A stretch of 64,000 nt of DNA from Maylandia zebra (Eukaryota > Chordata > Actinopteri > Cichliformes > Cichlidae). This document shows, in pieces, positions 14,085 through 42,911 of the stretch; positions within the stretch are counted from its first letter, which is position 1, and every line of letters begins with the position of its first letter. A model generated the notes under the pieces. The model saw only the letters and a list, made by a program, of their open reading frames with translations, did no database searches and was not told the origin of the DNA. Where the stretch lies: assembly GCF_041146795.1 (NCBI RefSeq), contig NC_135170.1, positions 28,604,533 to 28,668,532 of the forward strand. Reading direction: 5' to 3'. The position numbers were made by a program, and so were the translations under genes.

Positions 14085-15060
14085 ATGTACAGTACTGTGT
14101 AAAAGTCTAATTTATTAATATTTTGCTCACAAGAAGCCAGACCCTCTTGGTAATTTTTAAGTGGTCTTTAGTAACAGGTCTCAATGTCTTTCAAACTTTT
14201 ATTTGGACATTGGCAGCTTTTTCAGTCATTTTCAGTCCAGTCCTTGTATGTGCTCATTTTCAGCCAAAGATGCCCATTTGACAGGCATAAAAAAGTATTT
14301 TTGCACCAACAAGGTGATTCCCAAAGAGCTGTTAGCCGAAATGGGAATGGCATTCTGTATGTCCTGTACAGCAAGCAAGAAAAACTTGACAAGTAGAGGC
14401 CAAAAGCCTAAAGAAACCCTAAAAAAAACAACAAAGATCTGACAGGACCAGAGAAAAGCATCAGGACCCTTGGTTGATTGATCTACTGTTCACCAAACTT
14501 CGGAAATGATTTCAGAGGAAGGGCAGCTGCCATGAAGCCATTTTAGCAAAAGGAAAGCAGGACAAAAGGCCAAATGACAAAAACTAATCTAAATTTGAAA
14601 TGTTGGGTTCATCAACACATATGGAAAAGGCCAGGAGAGAGGTACAGTGAATGCCTAAAGCAAAACATGGTGGAGGCTCTGTCATGGTTTGTGGCTCTTA
14701 TCAAAACTGATGGACTCACAACTACAGAGAAGTACAAACATTTTTTGTTCCACCATGTAATACCATCAGGAAAGTGTTTACTTGGCAACTGACCTCATTT
14801 CTCAGCATGAGAATTATCTCAAACACACTACCAATGCAGGTAAAGCATATACGGAACACAGTCTGCCTTGGATTGGCCTCCCCAGAGCCCAGACCTCAAC
14901 ATTAGTGGTGTGGGATCATCTTGACAGAGAACAAAGCCAAAGATCTCTAAGAAGAAGAGAACTATTCCTGAGAACTACTTCAAGAAATTACAAGAAAGCT
15001 TGGCTGAGAGTGTTCAGACTGCTTTAAAGAAGGAAATTGATCATACCAAATATTGACTTT
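14085..15060 (+). mobile_element. Decayed Tc1-like DNA transposon
   Basis: The left end ('tacagtactgtgtaaaagtc', about 14089) resembles a Tc1/mariner terminal repeat. Transposase signatures are scattered over several frames: an 'HGGGSVMVCGS'-like run near 14668-14700 and a 'DWPPQSPDLNI'-like run near 14872-14905, the latter carrying the second catalytic Asp region. Shifts between frames show it cannot encode a protein. It lies within the probable plekhh3 intron. Confidence 0.8.
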
Positions 15061-15244
15061 TAAGCTTGTTATATTTAAACAGTCTGTCTCTGCCTTGTAT
15101 ACTGCATGTATGTTTGTACAAATGAACCGTTGCACCTACGCTAAAGTAAAGGGTGACTCAAGACTTGTGCACAGGACAGTAGTTTTCCAAGTGAAATCAT
15201 TTTCAAACACTGAACTAACATTCTTTTCGTTGAATTTCCCGTGT

Positions 15245-15286
15245 AGTATTGGTTTTAAAAACTGAGCAGTTTTTAAAACCAATACT
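15245..15286. repeat. Perfect palindrome, 20-bp arms, 2-nt spacer
   Basis: Arm 15245-15264 is the exact reverse complement of arm 15267-15286, separated by 'AG'. The arms are AT-rich. It lies about 185 bp past the recognisable end of the Tc1 remnant and about 95 bp from a plekhh3 exon. Confidence 0.95.
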
Positions 15287-15379
15287 GATGTTTTAAATGT
15301 AGTGTGGGCATTCATTAAAAACATGCTATTAATTTATTGGTGCTCTGAAGCTGTTCTAGTGCAGGTGGTAAGTTTTTAC

Positions 15380-15476
15380 CCGTCCATTGGGAGTCAAGTC
15401 CTCCTTGTTGCGCAATTCAAAAGATTCTTCCTCCTCTTTCTCCCCATAGTCCCGTCCGAGCAAACTGAAGCCCTGC
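15380..15476 (-). CDS. plekhh3: plekhh3 N-terminal coding exon (partial gene)
   Basis: A minus-strand exon with no ATG of its own. A good acceptor (pyrimidine-rich, 'ttctgtgctgcag') opens 97 nt with one open frame, closed by a 'CGG|gtaaaa' donor. The product begins 'QGFSLLGRDYGEKEEEESF' and continues ELRNKEDLTPNGR. This matches the N-terminal region of human PLEKHH3 (RGFTLL-x-RDYG, then an acidic run, then E-x-FELR). PLEKHH3 is a PH-MyTH4-FERM protein, presumed to be a membrane and cytoskeleton adaptor. A second acceptor 4 nt downstream (exon start 15472) would remove the leading Gln and give a phase-0 join. The start-codon exon was not found. Position and orientation beside cntnap1 agree with human synteny. 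Confidence 0.75.
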
Positions 15477-15949
15477 CTGCAGCACAGAAACCAGCAAACT
15501 CCTTGCAAAGGCATTCAAATCAGGTTAAGTGTGTCGTCTTCTTCTATCCAGCTCGGTAAATTTAACATTCACGGTGTCGTCTCGACCGTAAGTAACTCCA
15601 AAAGCTGCGTGAGCGCATACAGAAAATCCTCTCCATAGATGTCCAGCGAGGAGGGTGATGGAAAGCATAAGCTTATTTTCTTCCTTTATGTAAAGGAACA
15701 TTAAATGTCTAGTAAGTGTACATGACAGCAATCGTTCTCCAACACGAAGATGTGGTTAAAGGAAAATCCTCCACCGCTTTCAGAGCTCCAGCTGCTTCAT
15801 TCGCAATACCCTGCTTTAGACTTCACAAAACTCAAAGTTAGTATCCCAACCTGGTACTTTAAGTGAAAAACACCAGTGTGAGTAACCCTGACAGGAGCAC
15901 CGCTATTGAGATCAGCATTGTTTGCTCACATTTAGCGAGTAACCTGGAA

Positions 15950-16120
15950 ATGTACCTCAGCGATGTCTGAGTCCCGAGTTTGAACAAAAGCGTGCTGCTG
16001 CTTGGACAGGACCGTGTGGGAAAATAGACCACGCCCATCGACTTTAGCTCTACTGCGCTATTGGCTGGACACAGACACTCCCCGGGATACCACGCCCACG
16101 GTGCACGCCTCTCAAAGCAA
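15950..16120 (-). promoter_or_regulatory. Candidate plekhh3 promoter and untranslated first exon
   Basis: The stretch is richer in G+C and CpG than its surroundings. On the minus strand it carries a CCAAT box ('agccaatag', about 16058-16066) and two GC-box-like GGGCGTGG motifs (near 16030 and 16093). A possible 5' exon ends at 15956 with donor 'GCTGAG|gtacat'. It lies about 0.5 kb upstream of the first recognised plekhh3 coding exon. Promoter function is inferred from position and motifs. Confidence 0.4.
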
Positions 16121-16199
16121 ACATCATCCACAGCGTCACATGTCCTGTGGTAGATGACAGTAATCAAATCATCCAGAATCAACATGATGTATTATAATA

Positions 16200-19100
16200 T
16201 TCTAATATTGACTGACTCTAGTGCTCACTTGTAGGGATAGTGTCTTTAACCGCTCATAAATCTCTCTGATGTAGTATTTGTAGTATTTATACAGACACTC
16301 ATTATGTCTCAGCAGCCAGTTTAGTCTGTGAATATATTGAATAAGAACACAAAATCATAAGTATCTTAATAATACACTTCTAAATGACCGTTAAGTGTAT
16401 TTTAAGATGACATTTTACAAAATAGTAATATGCTAAAATCATGACAAAATTCTTCACAGACTTGTTAGTGTTACGCTACATTATGTCAGTATCATGTTTG
16501 TATAATTAGGAATCTTTCACACTCTCTTTACTTTGCTCTCTATACTATACTTTACTAAAATCCACAAAACTGCAGCAGTAGGAGGCAGGAGCACTGGTGC
16601 TAAAACTAGACACGTGACAGATCCAGCCCCCTCAGCACTCATGGCTATTTCTCCGTTAATATGCCTTCATTTCCCCTTTGCTGCTCAGTGTAGACTTCCC
16701 CCACACACTTTTGGCTTTAACTCATTCCTCACCAAGTAGAGCTCCCAGCAGCTGGTTCACCCACATCGGCTCAATAGGTATACTTCTTTAATTCAGTTCT
16801 CAAATGCAGTACATACGAACTAAGGGTCATTTTTGCACTGTGAGCACAAAGGAACATCACTACTTCAGATACTTTTAACCTCTGCACTCTGCATTCTCCC
16901 TTGGGGCTTTGAAAAATCAATAAGAAGGCTTATGGGGGTCACATTTTCACCTTAGCATTATGGACCGTAAGCGTAGCCACCTCTTTACCCAATCTCCCAC
17001 TGTCAAAAAGGAAAGAGGAAAGGAAGCAAACTGGTTTCATTTTAAGTATATTTTGTTTTGACAAACGGCAAAAAAAAGATGGCATATATTAGTACACAGA
17101 AGAGAATGTTTCTTTGCCTGAAAGCCATAGCTTTTCTCTTAGTATCGCTCTCAAGGCCAGATCCTCCCTGTCCTCCCCCATATCCCAAAACAATACGCTT
17201 GGGGGCCTCTGCTCCCACAGACCTGGAGGAACATATGTTTTATTTTTAGAGCCCTCTCTCTCAGCCCACGCTAGTAAAGTGAAAAAAAGAGAAAAACCCT
17301 CCCTCCGTGTATGGTTTCTGAAAGAGCTGAAGTAGAAAAGAAAGACTAAAAGTACTACAGCATAATTTTTTTCAAATATCAGTAAAAAACTTAACCCAAA
17401 TATGATCTGCAATTAGTTTTTTTTATTTGGTACAAAAGCAGCAATCTGAAAATTTCTATTCTGTGTCATACAAACTTTATCCCAGTCTTTCAGTATCTTT
17501 CACTGTCTCCATCCACCTCCTCCTCCTCTCTTTTCCCCCTTCCAAGAGACGACACACGATTCTCTATTAGCACGTATGCATATATGCACTCACACACTCA
17601 CGCACGCATACTTGGATAGAAACAAGATAACCTGATACAGTGTGTCAGGTTGAGGAACCAGATCAGGAGTAGGGCAGATGATTTGGTAGGGCTCCCAGTT
17701 TGAACGGAAGCCAAGCTGGCTGGCCTCAAGATGGCAGAGGAGAGGAAAGTGTGAACCTGGAGTAACAGGGTAGTCATTGAAATCTGAAAATGTGATGGAA
17801 TGCAGCTGCTAGATGTAGTGGAGCTGCAGTATTTCCTTGTGTCTCTGTAACAACGAGTAAAATGTGATGTTGCTTTTAAAGCACTGTGTGAATTTGGATT
17901 TCTTGCAGGTAACATGAAGGGACATTTCTCTTTTACTTCTCCTCATTCTTTTCTTTTCAGTCCTCCACCCTTCAACCCCACCCCCATAATCACTACCCCC
18001 ATCCCCAAGACACACACACACACACACACTTCCTGCCTCCAACTTCTCACAACACCATTTGTTGAAATTGGCATATGGGGTTTCCAACTGAGACGTAGAG
18101 TAGACACAAATCACACACATCAAGAGACAGAGCAGAGCAGAGTGCTGTTCCCTTCTCTTTCTGCCTCTCCCTCTTTTCTTTCCTTCTCTCTGTCTCTCAC
18201 TCTTTCCCCTTTGAGTGTCTGCCTGCAGGATCCTGTTTCACTGCTGCCCGCATCACAGCCAGACTCATATGTTGGTGAAACAAATTGATTGTCAACAGAA
18301 AAAGATGTGAAGTCTGGCCTGCCAAAAAGCTCCCTGCATGATTCACATTTGGGTGGTTGTTATGGTTTTTTTTGTTGTTTTTTTCTTCTCTGAGTGATGA
18401 TTGATAAAATCTTTTGATATGTTTCAAGAGCTTTCTGCTTTTGAGGTTTAATTTGAACATTCAAAGGGGTCTCTAGACACACAGAGCAAACAGTAAGAAG
18501 CTCTATATCTGTATTTGAAAGCTACTCCGCATCTGGTAAATTGCACCTTCTGTTCAAAAGTCAGGTCCAAGGTCAAAGTTTATCTGACAGCCCCCATGTA
18601 AGGATTTAGGATTGGAACGGACCCTCTGTGGCCCTGACTCGTGACTCAGACAGGATTTCCTCCCTGCTGTATTCAGCATTGAACTTAACCCTCATCCTGC
18701 TGTGGCACCAACCCCTTTGACACCAGTCCTGTGTGCTTAGGGTGACCAAAAGTTTAGGCTGCAGGTTAGAGGACAGAGGACTGCTGTTTGATGGCTGTTA
18801 GCCCATGTAATAGGATAGGCTTCTGTAAACCCCTGGGCCGGTTGACCTCAACTTCAAACTGTGAAATATCCAGCAGTGCATGAGATTACTTGTGACAGAA
18901 AAGTTGTTTATGTACAAAAAATGAGTGAAAATATAGATGGACGAGAACTCAAAAATGAATAATAAAGTCACTAGAATACCTGGCATACCTGAGGATCTGG
19001 TTTTAACTGCAGAACATCCAGTCACAGGGGGCCTTGTTAAAAGATTTGTTAACCAAATTATGCATCAAACATTAAACAAGAGAGACAGTGGGATTCTTAG

Positions 19101-22100
19101 GTGCACACCTGGGCTCACACCCATGCCATGTCAAGTATCTTCTTACCCTTTCCTGTTCTACAGTACTTCAGAGATAGTGTTTAACAGTGTTATGAATGCC
19201 ACAGGTAAGGAAGTGTTTCTAACCCTGGCTGTGGGTACATCTGTTCCTGGGGACTGCATGGTGTACACGATCGTATCAGTGACAGGCAAGGCTAGAGAAA
19301 ACATTCCTGGCTTCAACTTCTGACCCTCTCGCCCCAGTTAACCCCTCCCCGTTTCCCTTTCTTTCCTGGCTTCGTTACAGTGACCCTCAGCACTCAAGAT
19401 TACTGTGCACCGGTTCAACCTGTCAATGCATTAACTGACAGCAAAACGTGTGCAATGGATAGATATAGTTTCGCAACAATGATTCTCATGTTTTAAGAGA
19501 CAGGGTGATATTCTATACCCGAAGCATGTGTCGCAAGTACCAAGTACGGAAAATGTGCAAGAAACATCACAGTCTATTAAAGCGATTTTAAGGGTCTTTT
19601 TTATACAGCAGCTTCTGTCAACTAGATGTTAGAAAGATTTCAATCTAGGTATTTAGATATATTGATACCATTATTCATTCCAGCAGATAAATGAATGCTT
19701 TTAACTGTAGCATTGCTGATTCACTGTTTAAATTCTTCAGACTTTACTGTACTTAGTAATTATATTTGAAAAGCACGCATTCCTCCGCTTTGGTGAAAAT
19801 GTAAATAGGAGCAGACATGATAGCAGAAATGTGGTTATCACTAACTGTCATCAAAAAACAAATGAAGAGGGGATGTACTGGAATCAAAGAGGCATAGAGA
19901 AAGATGGGAGACTGATAAAAATCAATAGTCAACTGGAGTAGATAAACAGCCAGGGCAACTGAAGAATAGACACAACATCTGACAATACAAACAAGCAGAG
20001 ATATGCCCTCATAGTATCTGGTATTTTTACATCAAAGAAGAGGTAAAAAAACCAAAAAAAACAATAAGACTCCTCAAATAGTTGTGCTGAACATATCTTC
20101 TTACTTGCTGTTTACAATTTAATCGTACAGGACAATCACGCTCTCCCTCAGTCCTCTATTTTTTTCCATAGTTTTTCTAAAACTTTTATCATCCCGTACT
20201 CGGGAATATCCAAATTGAAATAATTTATTATAAACTTTTGGTGTCTGGAAGTCAATGATACAGTAGGTTAAACACTGTGAGTGTTAGAGTGAGGGAGAAG
20301 ATAACATATTGACAGTTAGGAAGGCTGGGCAGAGAACCAGAGTCCTTCAGCTATTTTTGGATGCCGACTGTGTGAAAGTATGCTGAATGCAGAATAGATG
20401 ACACATTGCCAAAATCTGAACCTGCGTTGCATTAGTGGTGTCTGTGCAAACTTGAATTTCTGTTCTTAAGCATATACATTTGCGAAAAAGACGTGCCTTG
20501 GCACAGAGGCACATGTATGCATATTCTAACACTTATTTGATGGAAATAATGCAAAAATTACTCTGCATTTTAAGAATGGGTTGGTTGGTAGTCACCATAG
20601 ACGTGTCATCGGGATTTGCAGAATCACTGGAAACAATCTGCTGTTTGTAAAAGAGTCCAGTCCTGTGCATCTGTGCAAGGGCTTGCTCTTGCTTCCTGTG
20701 TTTAGAGATCAGCCTCGAGAGCAGCTCTTACAAGTACAAGCAGTATAATTACTGAATATGGAAAAAGTGCCCACTGCTTTCCCTCAGTCTGAGCAGTGGC
20801 CCTTCACAGAGCAACTGAGTAAACTTCAATTCCTTTGGTCCTGTTTGTCAGTATGAATCTGGATGTTTTTGCAGAAGAAAATAATTGCACATTCCTGTGA
20901 TTTTGGGATTTTCCACACTTCTGTAAACAGGATCTCTCAGAAGCTAAAAGTTTCAATAAATGGGTATTGAATTCTATTAGGAGGAAATCAAATATACGAT
21001 GATGCTACAAAGAGTGGAGGTCTGCGATTCATAGGCTCACCTGAAAAAGAACAAGGTAAGGGATTTGAGACATTTCTGTATTTCAGTTTAAAGCAGAGGG
21101 ACAAAGAATAGCGTAAAACACAAAAATTTAACCTGGCCTTAAGGTAAATACGCGAGTTTACAACTTGTTTGCATTAGTTGGGATGCTAATTAACAGCCTA
21201 CTGGTTCTTTCTTTCCTTAGTCTGGCAGCATTAGCCCACACATCACCACATATTGCACTTACCTGAACCCACTACTGTATCGTAACAAAGTTTGATTAAT
21301 CTGTTTGCATTTAAGGAACTGTGCCTTACTAAATAAACTGTGTGTGCTTGAGACAACACACGGGCGTCCCTCCATGTGTTGTCTCGTGTTTCCTTGAGGG
21401 CTTGAGCCAAGCTGTTGCTAGGTGCCATGACCTCCAAGAGCAACATTCATGGGTAGAGAGGGTGAACCCTGTGAGGAGGACCAGGGTTGTATTTTATTTC
21501 TGCACCTCCCCCTACCACAAACACACACTGTATACCACAAAGTCCCAATGGGCCTGGCCTCTGGCTAGGCTCGTTCACTCAAGTTCATCATTAGCATCCA
21601 TTTATATTCATAACTAATGATCTCTCATAACTAATGATGTTTCTTAACAGGAAGCAGTGCAGTCTATGATCCTAAGAGGTAGGATATTTCAGTCTTTTCC
21701 CCCCAGTGATTAAGGTTTTAGTATTAAATAGGCTACTTTATACACTACATTGCAAGAAATAGCCCTCCCTTGCTTTGGCTGCCCATCAGATGCCCTAGCC
21801 CCCACCCCACCTAGAAGCTGTGAGTGGAGTGGGGCCCAGCGTTGAGGGGACAAGTTGTTCTGTAACCTCACTGCCAAAGGTACTTTACTGGAGCACAGAG
21901 CTGAGCTGTGGAAGGGAAGGACACACTTTGCATGTCTAGTCAGATATTTAAAGAGTGTGTGCATGCATAGCAAAGTGTATTGTAGAGAGGGTTCGGCAGA
22001 AGGTTGAAGAAAAACAGGCCTTGAGAATTAGCAATTGCACTATTGCAATTACTGGAGTATTTTCCGGTGTGTTTTTTAGCCAAAGAGAGAAGCATTCAGT

Positions 22101-25100
22101 TGCCACTTTTTAAAAACAAGCACAGAAACATTGTTGGTTAGCTAACCTGACCACCTTTATACGTTGTGACTTGGCATAAACCCTTTTCATCCTCACTCAT
22201 CATCCTTCCAGCTGCAACTGTCATTTACTACAGACAGTTTCAGATTAAACAAAGCCCGAGGCAGTGCAACACAGGAAAAAAAGACAGTGGGCAAACAAAC
22301 TGGGAGGCAGACTAAATACTGCGGCTTGTTTGCTTCGTGAGGGAAATACAGCCAAGGAGTGTGTATCACTCATTGAGGCTATACATGTGCCTATATGTGA
22401 ACTTCTGCGTGTGTGCCGTGTTGGCAGCAAACATCAGAAACAAAAGTGTCTCGACTCCATGTAACTCAGGCCACAGCTGCTCATGGTATTTAAACCCAAT
22501 GCAGGAGCCTGTACTGTTGTCTTTGTGGACTTGTCATTGTGTTTATACCAACCTGTCTTGTCTGTATTTAAATCAAATCTGAAGACATGTGCAGGTGTGT
22601 GTATTCACAAATATAGGTCACTATTTGTGCAAAAACGGTTGACGGAGCGCAACAGATGTTGTCCCTTGGCATCAGTCCTTTTCTTCTTTCAAAGTGAAGG
22701 AATAAAAGTACATTAAAACAGAATATAAACCACATGTACTCTAATCTTCAAGTGCTATGTCTTTTATACGGTATTTGCTAAGCAATACAGATACTGTAGT
22801 AATACAGAAAGGTTACAAGACCTATAAATAGAAAATATATATAAAAAACAAAACAATAGGAGAATTGGATTTTAAAGGGGTAATGTAAATGTTGATCAAG
22901 TGTGGAACTACAGTGTTTAGGGTTCTACATGGGTCCTATCAGCCTAGCTAAGTATAGTACACGGTGCATGCTGGGTTGACCTGGAAACCCCTGACATTGA
23001 ATCTTTGACAGGACTGCACAGCTTGTGTCTGAAGTGTTGCTGGTGATTGATTGCATGAAAAAATAAATACTGAAATACTGAATAAATACTTCAAATACTT
23101 CAAACACAGGACATAAAAGTGTTGTGTAACACATTTTGCTTGTTGAAATTTCAACAGAATCTATACCACTCTCATGATTCCATGGCCACATTATTCCTTA
23201 CACAGCATTAAAACTATAAACATGGAGGAACGCACTAGTCAGATTCTGTCCAAAAGCAGCCACATCTACTCACCAGCACCATTAGAGCTCACTAATCACT
23301 GTTTTACTTTACTTTTTCTAATCCTTAGAAAAGAGATAAAGCCAAAAATAACAAGTTTTCTTTGCTGACCCTTTGACAGATTTTTTTCTTAGCAAAATCA
23401 AGTTGCAAGTCAACTATATTCTCCCAGAACGCACGTATAGCTTCTACACAACCTCTCAAAAACCACATTTTTCTTTGAACTGAGGTGCTTGCACAGATTT
23501 AACAAGAACAAAAAAAAAAAAACATCAAATTTTTGAGCTTTGCAAAGACTAGATGATGGGCTCTGTTACTTTGGACAAAGAGTGCTTCCTTTTGCTTCTA
23601 GTTTTGTTAATTGAGCTGGTGCATCCACTTTTGGTGTGAGTGGTTAAAGAGGTTGTGGCAGCTGTCTTGAGCTAACACTGGGGGAGAGCCTCCAGGACCC
23701 CTGTACTAGTCTGCAAATCCCCCGCTGGGCTCACTTTTAGCTGGGATTGGCCCTCACCAGCAGGAGGTCATACTAGTGTATGGACACCTGAAAGGAAGCT
23801 GTTTTAATTGCTCTGTTTACAGCCCTTTACCCACCAGTATGGAGGGACACCAGGTTCCCATAGTTTGGGATAAAAATAAACACCTGTCTCATCAGTGTCT
23901 GACTATCTTGCTGAATTATCAGGTTTCTGGCAAACATTTGAAAACCAGACACCATCAGCATTATTTACATCTGTTTTGCGTTAACATATCAGCTACACAT
24001 AAATAAAGACAGCACTTACCATAGAAACCTTTCCAGATCCTTCCATCCATCCTCATGACAGTGTTATTCTATGGTAACAGGTCAGCAAAATTAGCTCTTG
24101 GAAACATCTAGGCATGACCCTTGTTTATGCGTAAATGTGTGTTTATATGCCCTCTGATATGGGCTCGACAGTGTACCCTCGTACCCTTATAGCACATGTC
24201 CTTTTTATTCTGGAGTGGCACCCCTATGGAAAATACACATTGTGCTAATGGGTGCAGACCACAGTAAAATGCGATCCCAAAGCACAAAAGGTTATTTTAA
24301 AATCCAGGGCTTTGTGAGAAACAAGACCATCATAGTTCTCCAATTGTCAGTTTGTTTTTGCATGTGTGTGTTTTTTAAAGACAGAGAATATTTTGTGATT
24401 CAGGTTGAATGGGAAAACCCAATTTCCTTCGAGGTCAACCTTCAGGATCAATAAAGTTTTATTGAATTGAATTGAATTGAATTGAATTGAATTGAAAAGA
24501 GAAAAAAAAGCATGAGACTGATGTATACACGATTATGGAAATACCTTCTTACTTCTTTATTATAAATAATTGTTTGTGTATGGTTTAAGGTGTGCCAGGT
24601 TAATTTTAGAAAATGAAAGCTCCCTCTTTTATTCATTTAGAATTTAGAATTTTGAACATTTTTGACAACATGAAATGTTTCGAAAGACCTGCAAAACAGA
24701 GTTAAAACAAACATATTGTGTGAGATAGTTGGATGGCAACCAGCAAAACTGCTGCTCAAGTGTTGTAATGTGAGCAGACCCACTGTACTGTGAGAAGCAG
24801 CGACCCAAGTATGAGCCATATCTGACATCTAGTGGTGAATTGTGCAGTTTTGCTGTTACTCTTGTGTAACTGCTCCTGTACCTAACCTGCAAAAATGCTG
24901 CACATGAGCACATTAAAAAAATACACGTTAATTAAATAAGTCTAAGTTCTCTTTCTGTTACCTGAGTTGTAATGTATATTACTTGGGGTAACAACTAAAT
25001 GTAAAGTGAAGTGGAGTTTTTCCCTATTATGGATTAATTAAGAGCATTTTAACAAAATATTTAAAATATTTTAATAGTTTTTTTTAATCGTGACCATTGA

Positions 25101-26700
25101 GAACCATTGAGAATCACAACACCCCCTCCAAAAAACCCCCACACATATTATCTGGAAAGTCCACCACGAACTGGTCATATTAATCATTTATCACTTTTAA
25201 CATTGAGTTGTTTTATCCAGATGAACTGTTTAACCTCAGCCAGCATTAGGCTATCATCAGCTCTCTAAAGTCACTATAAGGTCAAATATAAAAGGTAATT
25301 AGAGAATGAGATGGCCTCCAGCCAGCCATATCTATAAGCTAGGTGCAGATGTGCTGCATGCATCTACTGCATGCACCACATTATATCTAAAATAATGCCC
25401 GTTGAAATTAAGTAATCCTCTTTGCTTGCTGCCTTACCATAAATTACAGTATACTGAACTATAAATTATCCAAGCTGTGTGAGGGTGTTAAACTCTTTAT
25501 TTTCCTCTCAATATTAAGGTCATCTTATCGGAAACAAGTACATCTGTAAAATATTACTGATTATTGTACAATCCACTACTTTAAAACCTCAGTTGAATAT
25601 TTGGGGTAGTAGGGGGTTTCAAGAAATTTCTACTTTGACTGTAGAAACTTTGCTTTCTGTCTCTTGTCAGTTAGACAAATCCATATGCAAAGCCTGGAGA
25701 CTATTTGCAGCCACTTTCTGGTGCTGATTTGATGTCCTATTTTACTCTCCCGTGTCAATTTCTCCTGCTTGCCATTGTCTTCTCTCTGCAGATATAATTC
25801 TGTACTTTTACGGTATTTCGGGAGTGAAAATAGTTGCAGCTTACAAACAGACCATCTGATTTGATTGAAAACACGTAAATCCCACGATAAAGGCATTCAA
25901 TCTCACATCATCACTGACGCACTGCCGTCCCATAAACCCAATTCTTAATCCCAAAGCCTCCCCCCCCTTTTGTGGTCAGTGTGCCACCCATCGCCATAAA
26001 TCCCTCTCCTCCGCATCATTCTCACCCCGCCCCCACTCCATTGTGCATGTGAGTCTCCAGGGATGAATCTGAGTTCAGCCACAACTGGCATCCTTAGGCT
26101 ATGACCTGTTCTGTTGTGAGGGTTGCACTTGGACGAAATACCTGGACAAGGGTCACACGAGCATCAAGCAGAACAGTGCAGCCTACTGGTCAGATGTGAT
26201 TGTCATAGCCAACTCTGCGGTTCTGCTGCTGGTAAAGGATATTACTGAGCGTCATCTTATTTTTGGAAGAAGTTCACGTCTGCGTTCCCGGAGAGAAAGC
26301 GTTCTTAACCAAACCCTTGAAAACACGGGGCACAACCGGACAAGTGGAAGCCATGAAAACAGTGCCAAAGGATGATATGAAATATAAAGGAAAAGAAAAG
26401 AGGAATGAATATTCAGAAAATTGATATTTAATCGAAAACTGATTGAAAACTGATCACTTTGACCAGCTTCACGATATTGATTTGGGGACTGAAATCACTG
26501 TATTCTTAGTTGCTGTGGAGAACACCTGACAGCTGCGGATTTTAAAAGTTTTTTTGTTTCTTTTTCTCCGCCTATCAAATTTCTTCTGCATTTGAAAATC
26601 CAGGCTCCTGCGTACGGGACCCATCTGAATCCTGTCTGAACTGCCTGCAAGCGCACCGCTTATGCAGAAAACTGAAAAGCATGTTGATTGCCACCATACA
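16200..26700. other. Intergenic DNA between divergent plekhh3 and cntnap1
   Basis: No coding exon was recognised in this 10.5-kb stretch. The longest open frames (up to 128 codons) lack splice or family support, and pyrimidine-rich, CA-rich segments (about 17910-18250) account for one of them. No seven-transmembrane frame is present where human has CCR10. A GAATT repeat is listed separately. As the upstream region of cntnap1, it may hold glial or neuronal enhancers, but none can be identified from sequence alone. Confidence 0.6.
24461..24495 (+). repeat. (GAATT)n pentanucleotide repeat
   Basis: Seven tandem attga/gaatt units directly follow 'aataaagtttt'. This arrangement is typical of the 3' tail of a fish SINE or LINE copy, whose body is no longer recognisable. 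Confidence 0.85.
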
Positions 26701-26739
26701 GGAGCTATTGCATTCCATTACGGTCATGTAAATAAAACC

Positions 26740-26965
26740 ATTAAAAGGATATAAAAGAAAAGTGCGCGCTCTCGGCGAAGCGCAGCATCAGCACCAGCAA
26801 CCGATGCGCGTCCCCGCCCCGGTAGAGGCTGCCCGAGATCCCGGGAAGAGGAGTTGGAGCAGCGCGAGTTAAAGTTGGGCTAAAGGGGGGGGTGAGAGGA
26901 TGCTGCAGAACAATCTACGATCTAATTAACATAGCATATGTGGATAAACGTGTCCTAAGTGAAGG
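26740..26965 (+). promoter_or_regulatory. cntnap1: Candidate cntnap1 core promoter and 5' UTR
   Basis: A TATA-like element 'tataaaag' (26750-26757) is followed by a G+C-rich, CpG-containing stretch (about 26762-26900) and then the cntnap1 start codon at 26966. This spacing would place transcription start near 26780 and give a 5' UTR of roughly 190 nt. No splice acceptor is needed between them. The role is inferred from layout. Confidence 0.45.

Positions 26966-42911
<15,946 letters not shown>

Larger units (their letters stand above)
9071..15379 (-). other. Probable plekhh3 intron, 6.3 kb
   Basis: Lies between the two candidate plekhh3 exons. Apart from a decayed Tc1 copy (about 14085-15060) and a perfect 42-nt palindrome (15245-15286), I see only AT-rich unique sequence. 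No open frame here looks coding. Confidence 0.5.

Noticed and set aside
17914..18288. Forward open frame of 124 codons
   Set aside because: Low-complexity Ser/Pro/Phe/Thr product of pyrimidine-rich and CA-repeat DNA.
18937..19323. Forward open frame of 128 codons
   Set aside because: No splice context, domain or biased codon use seen; likely chance.
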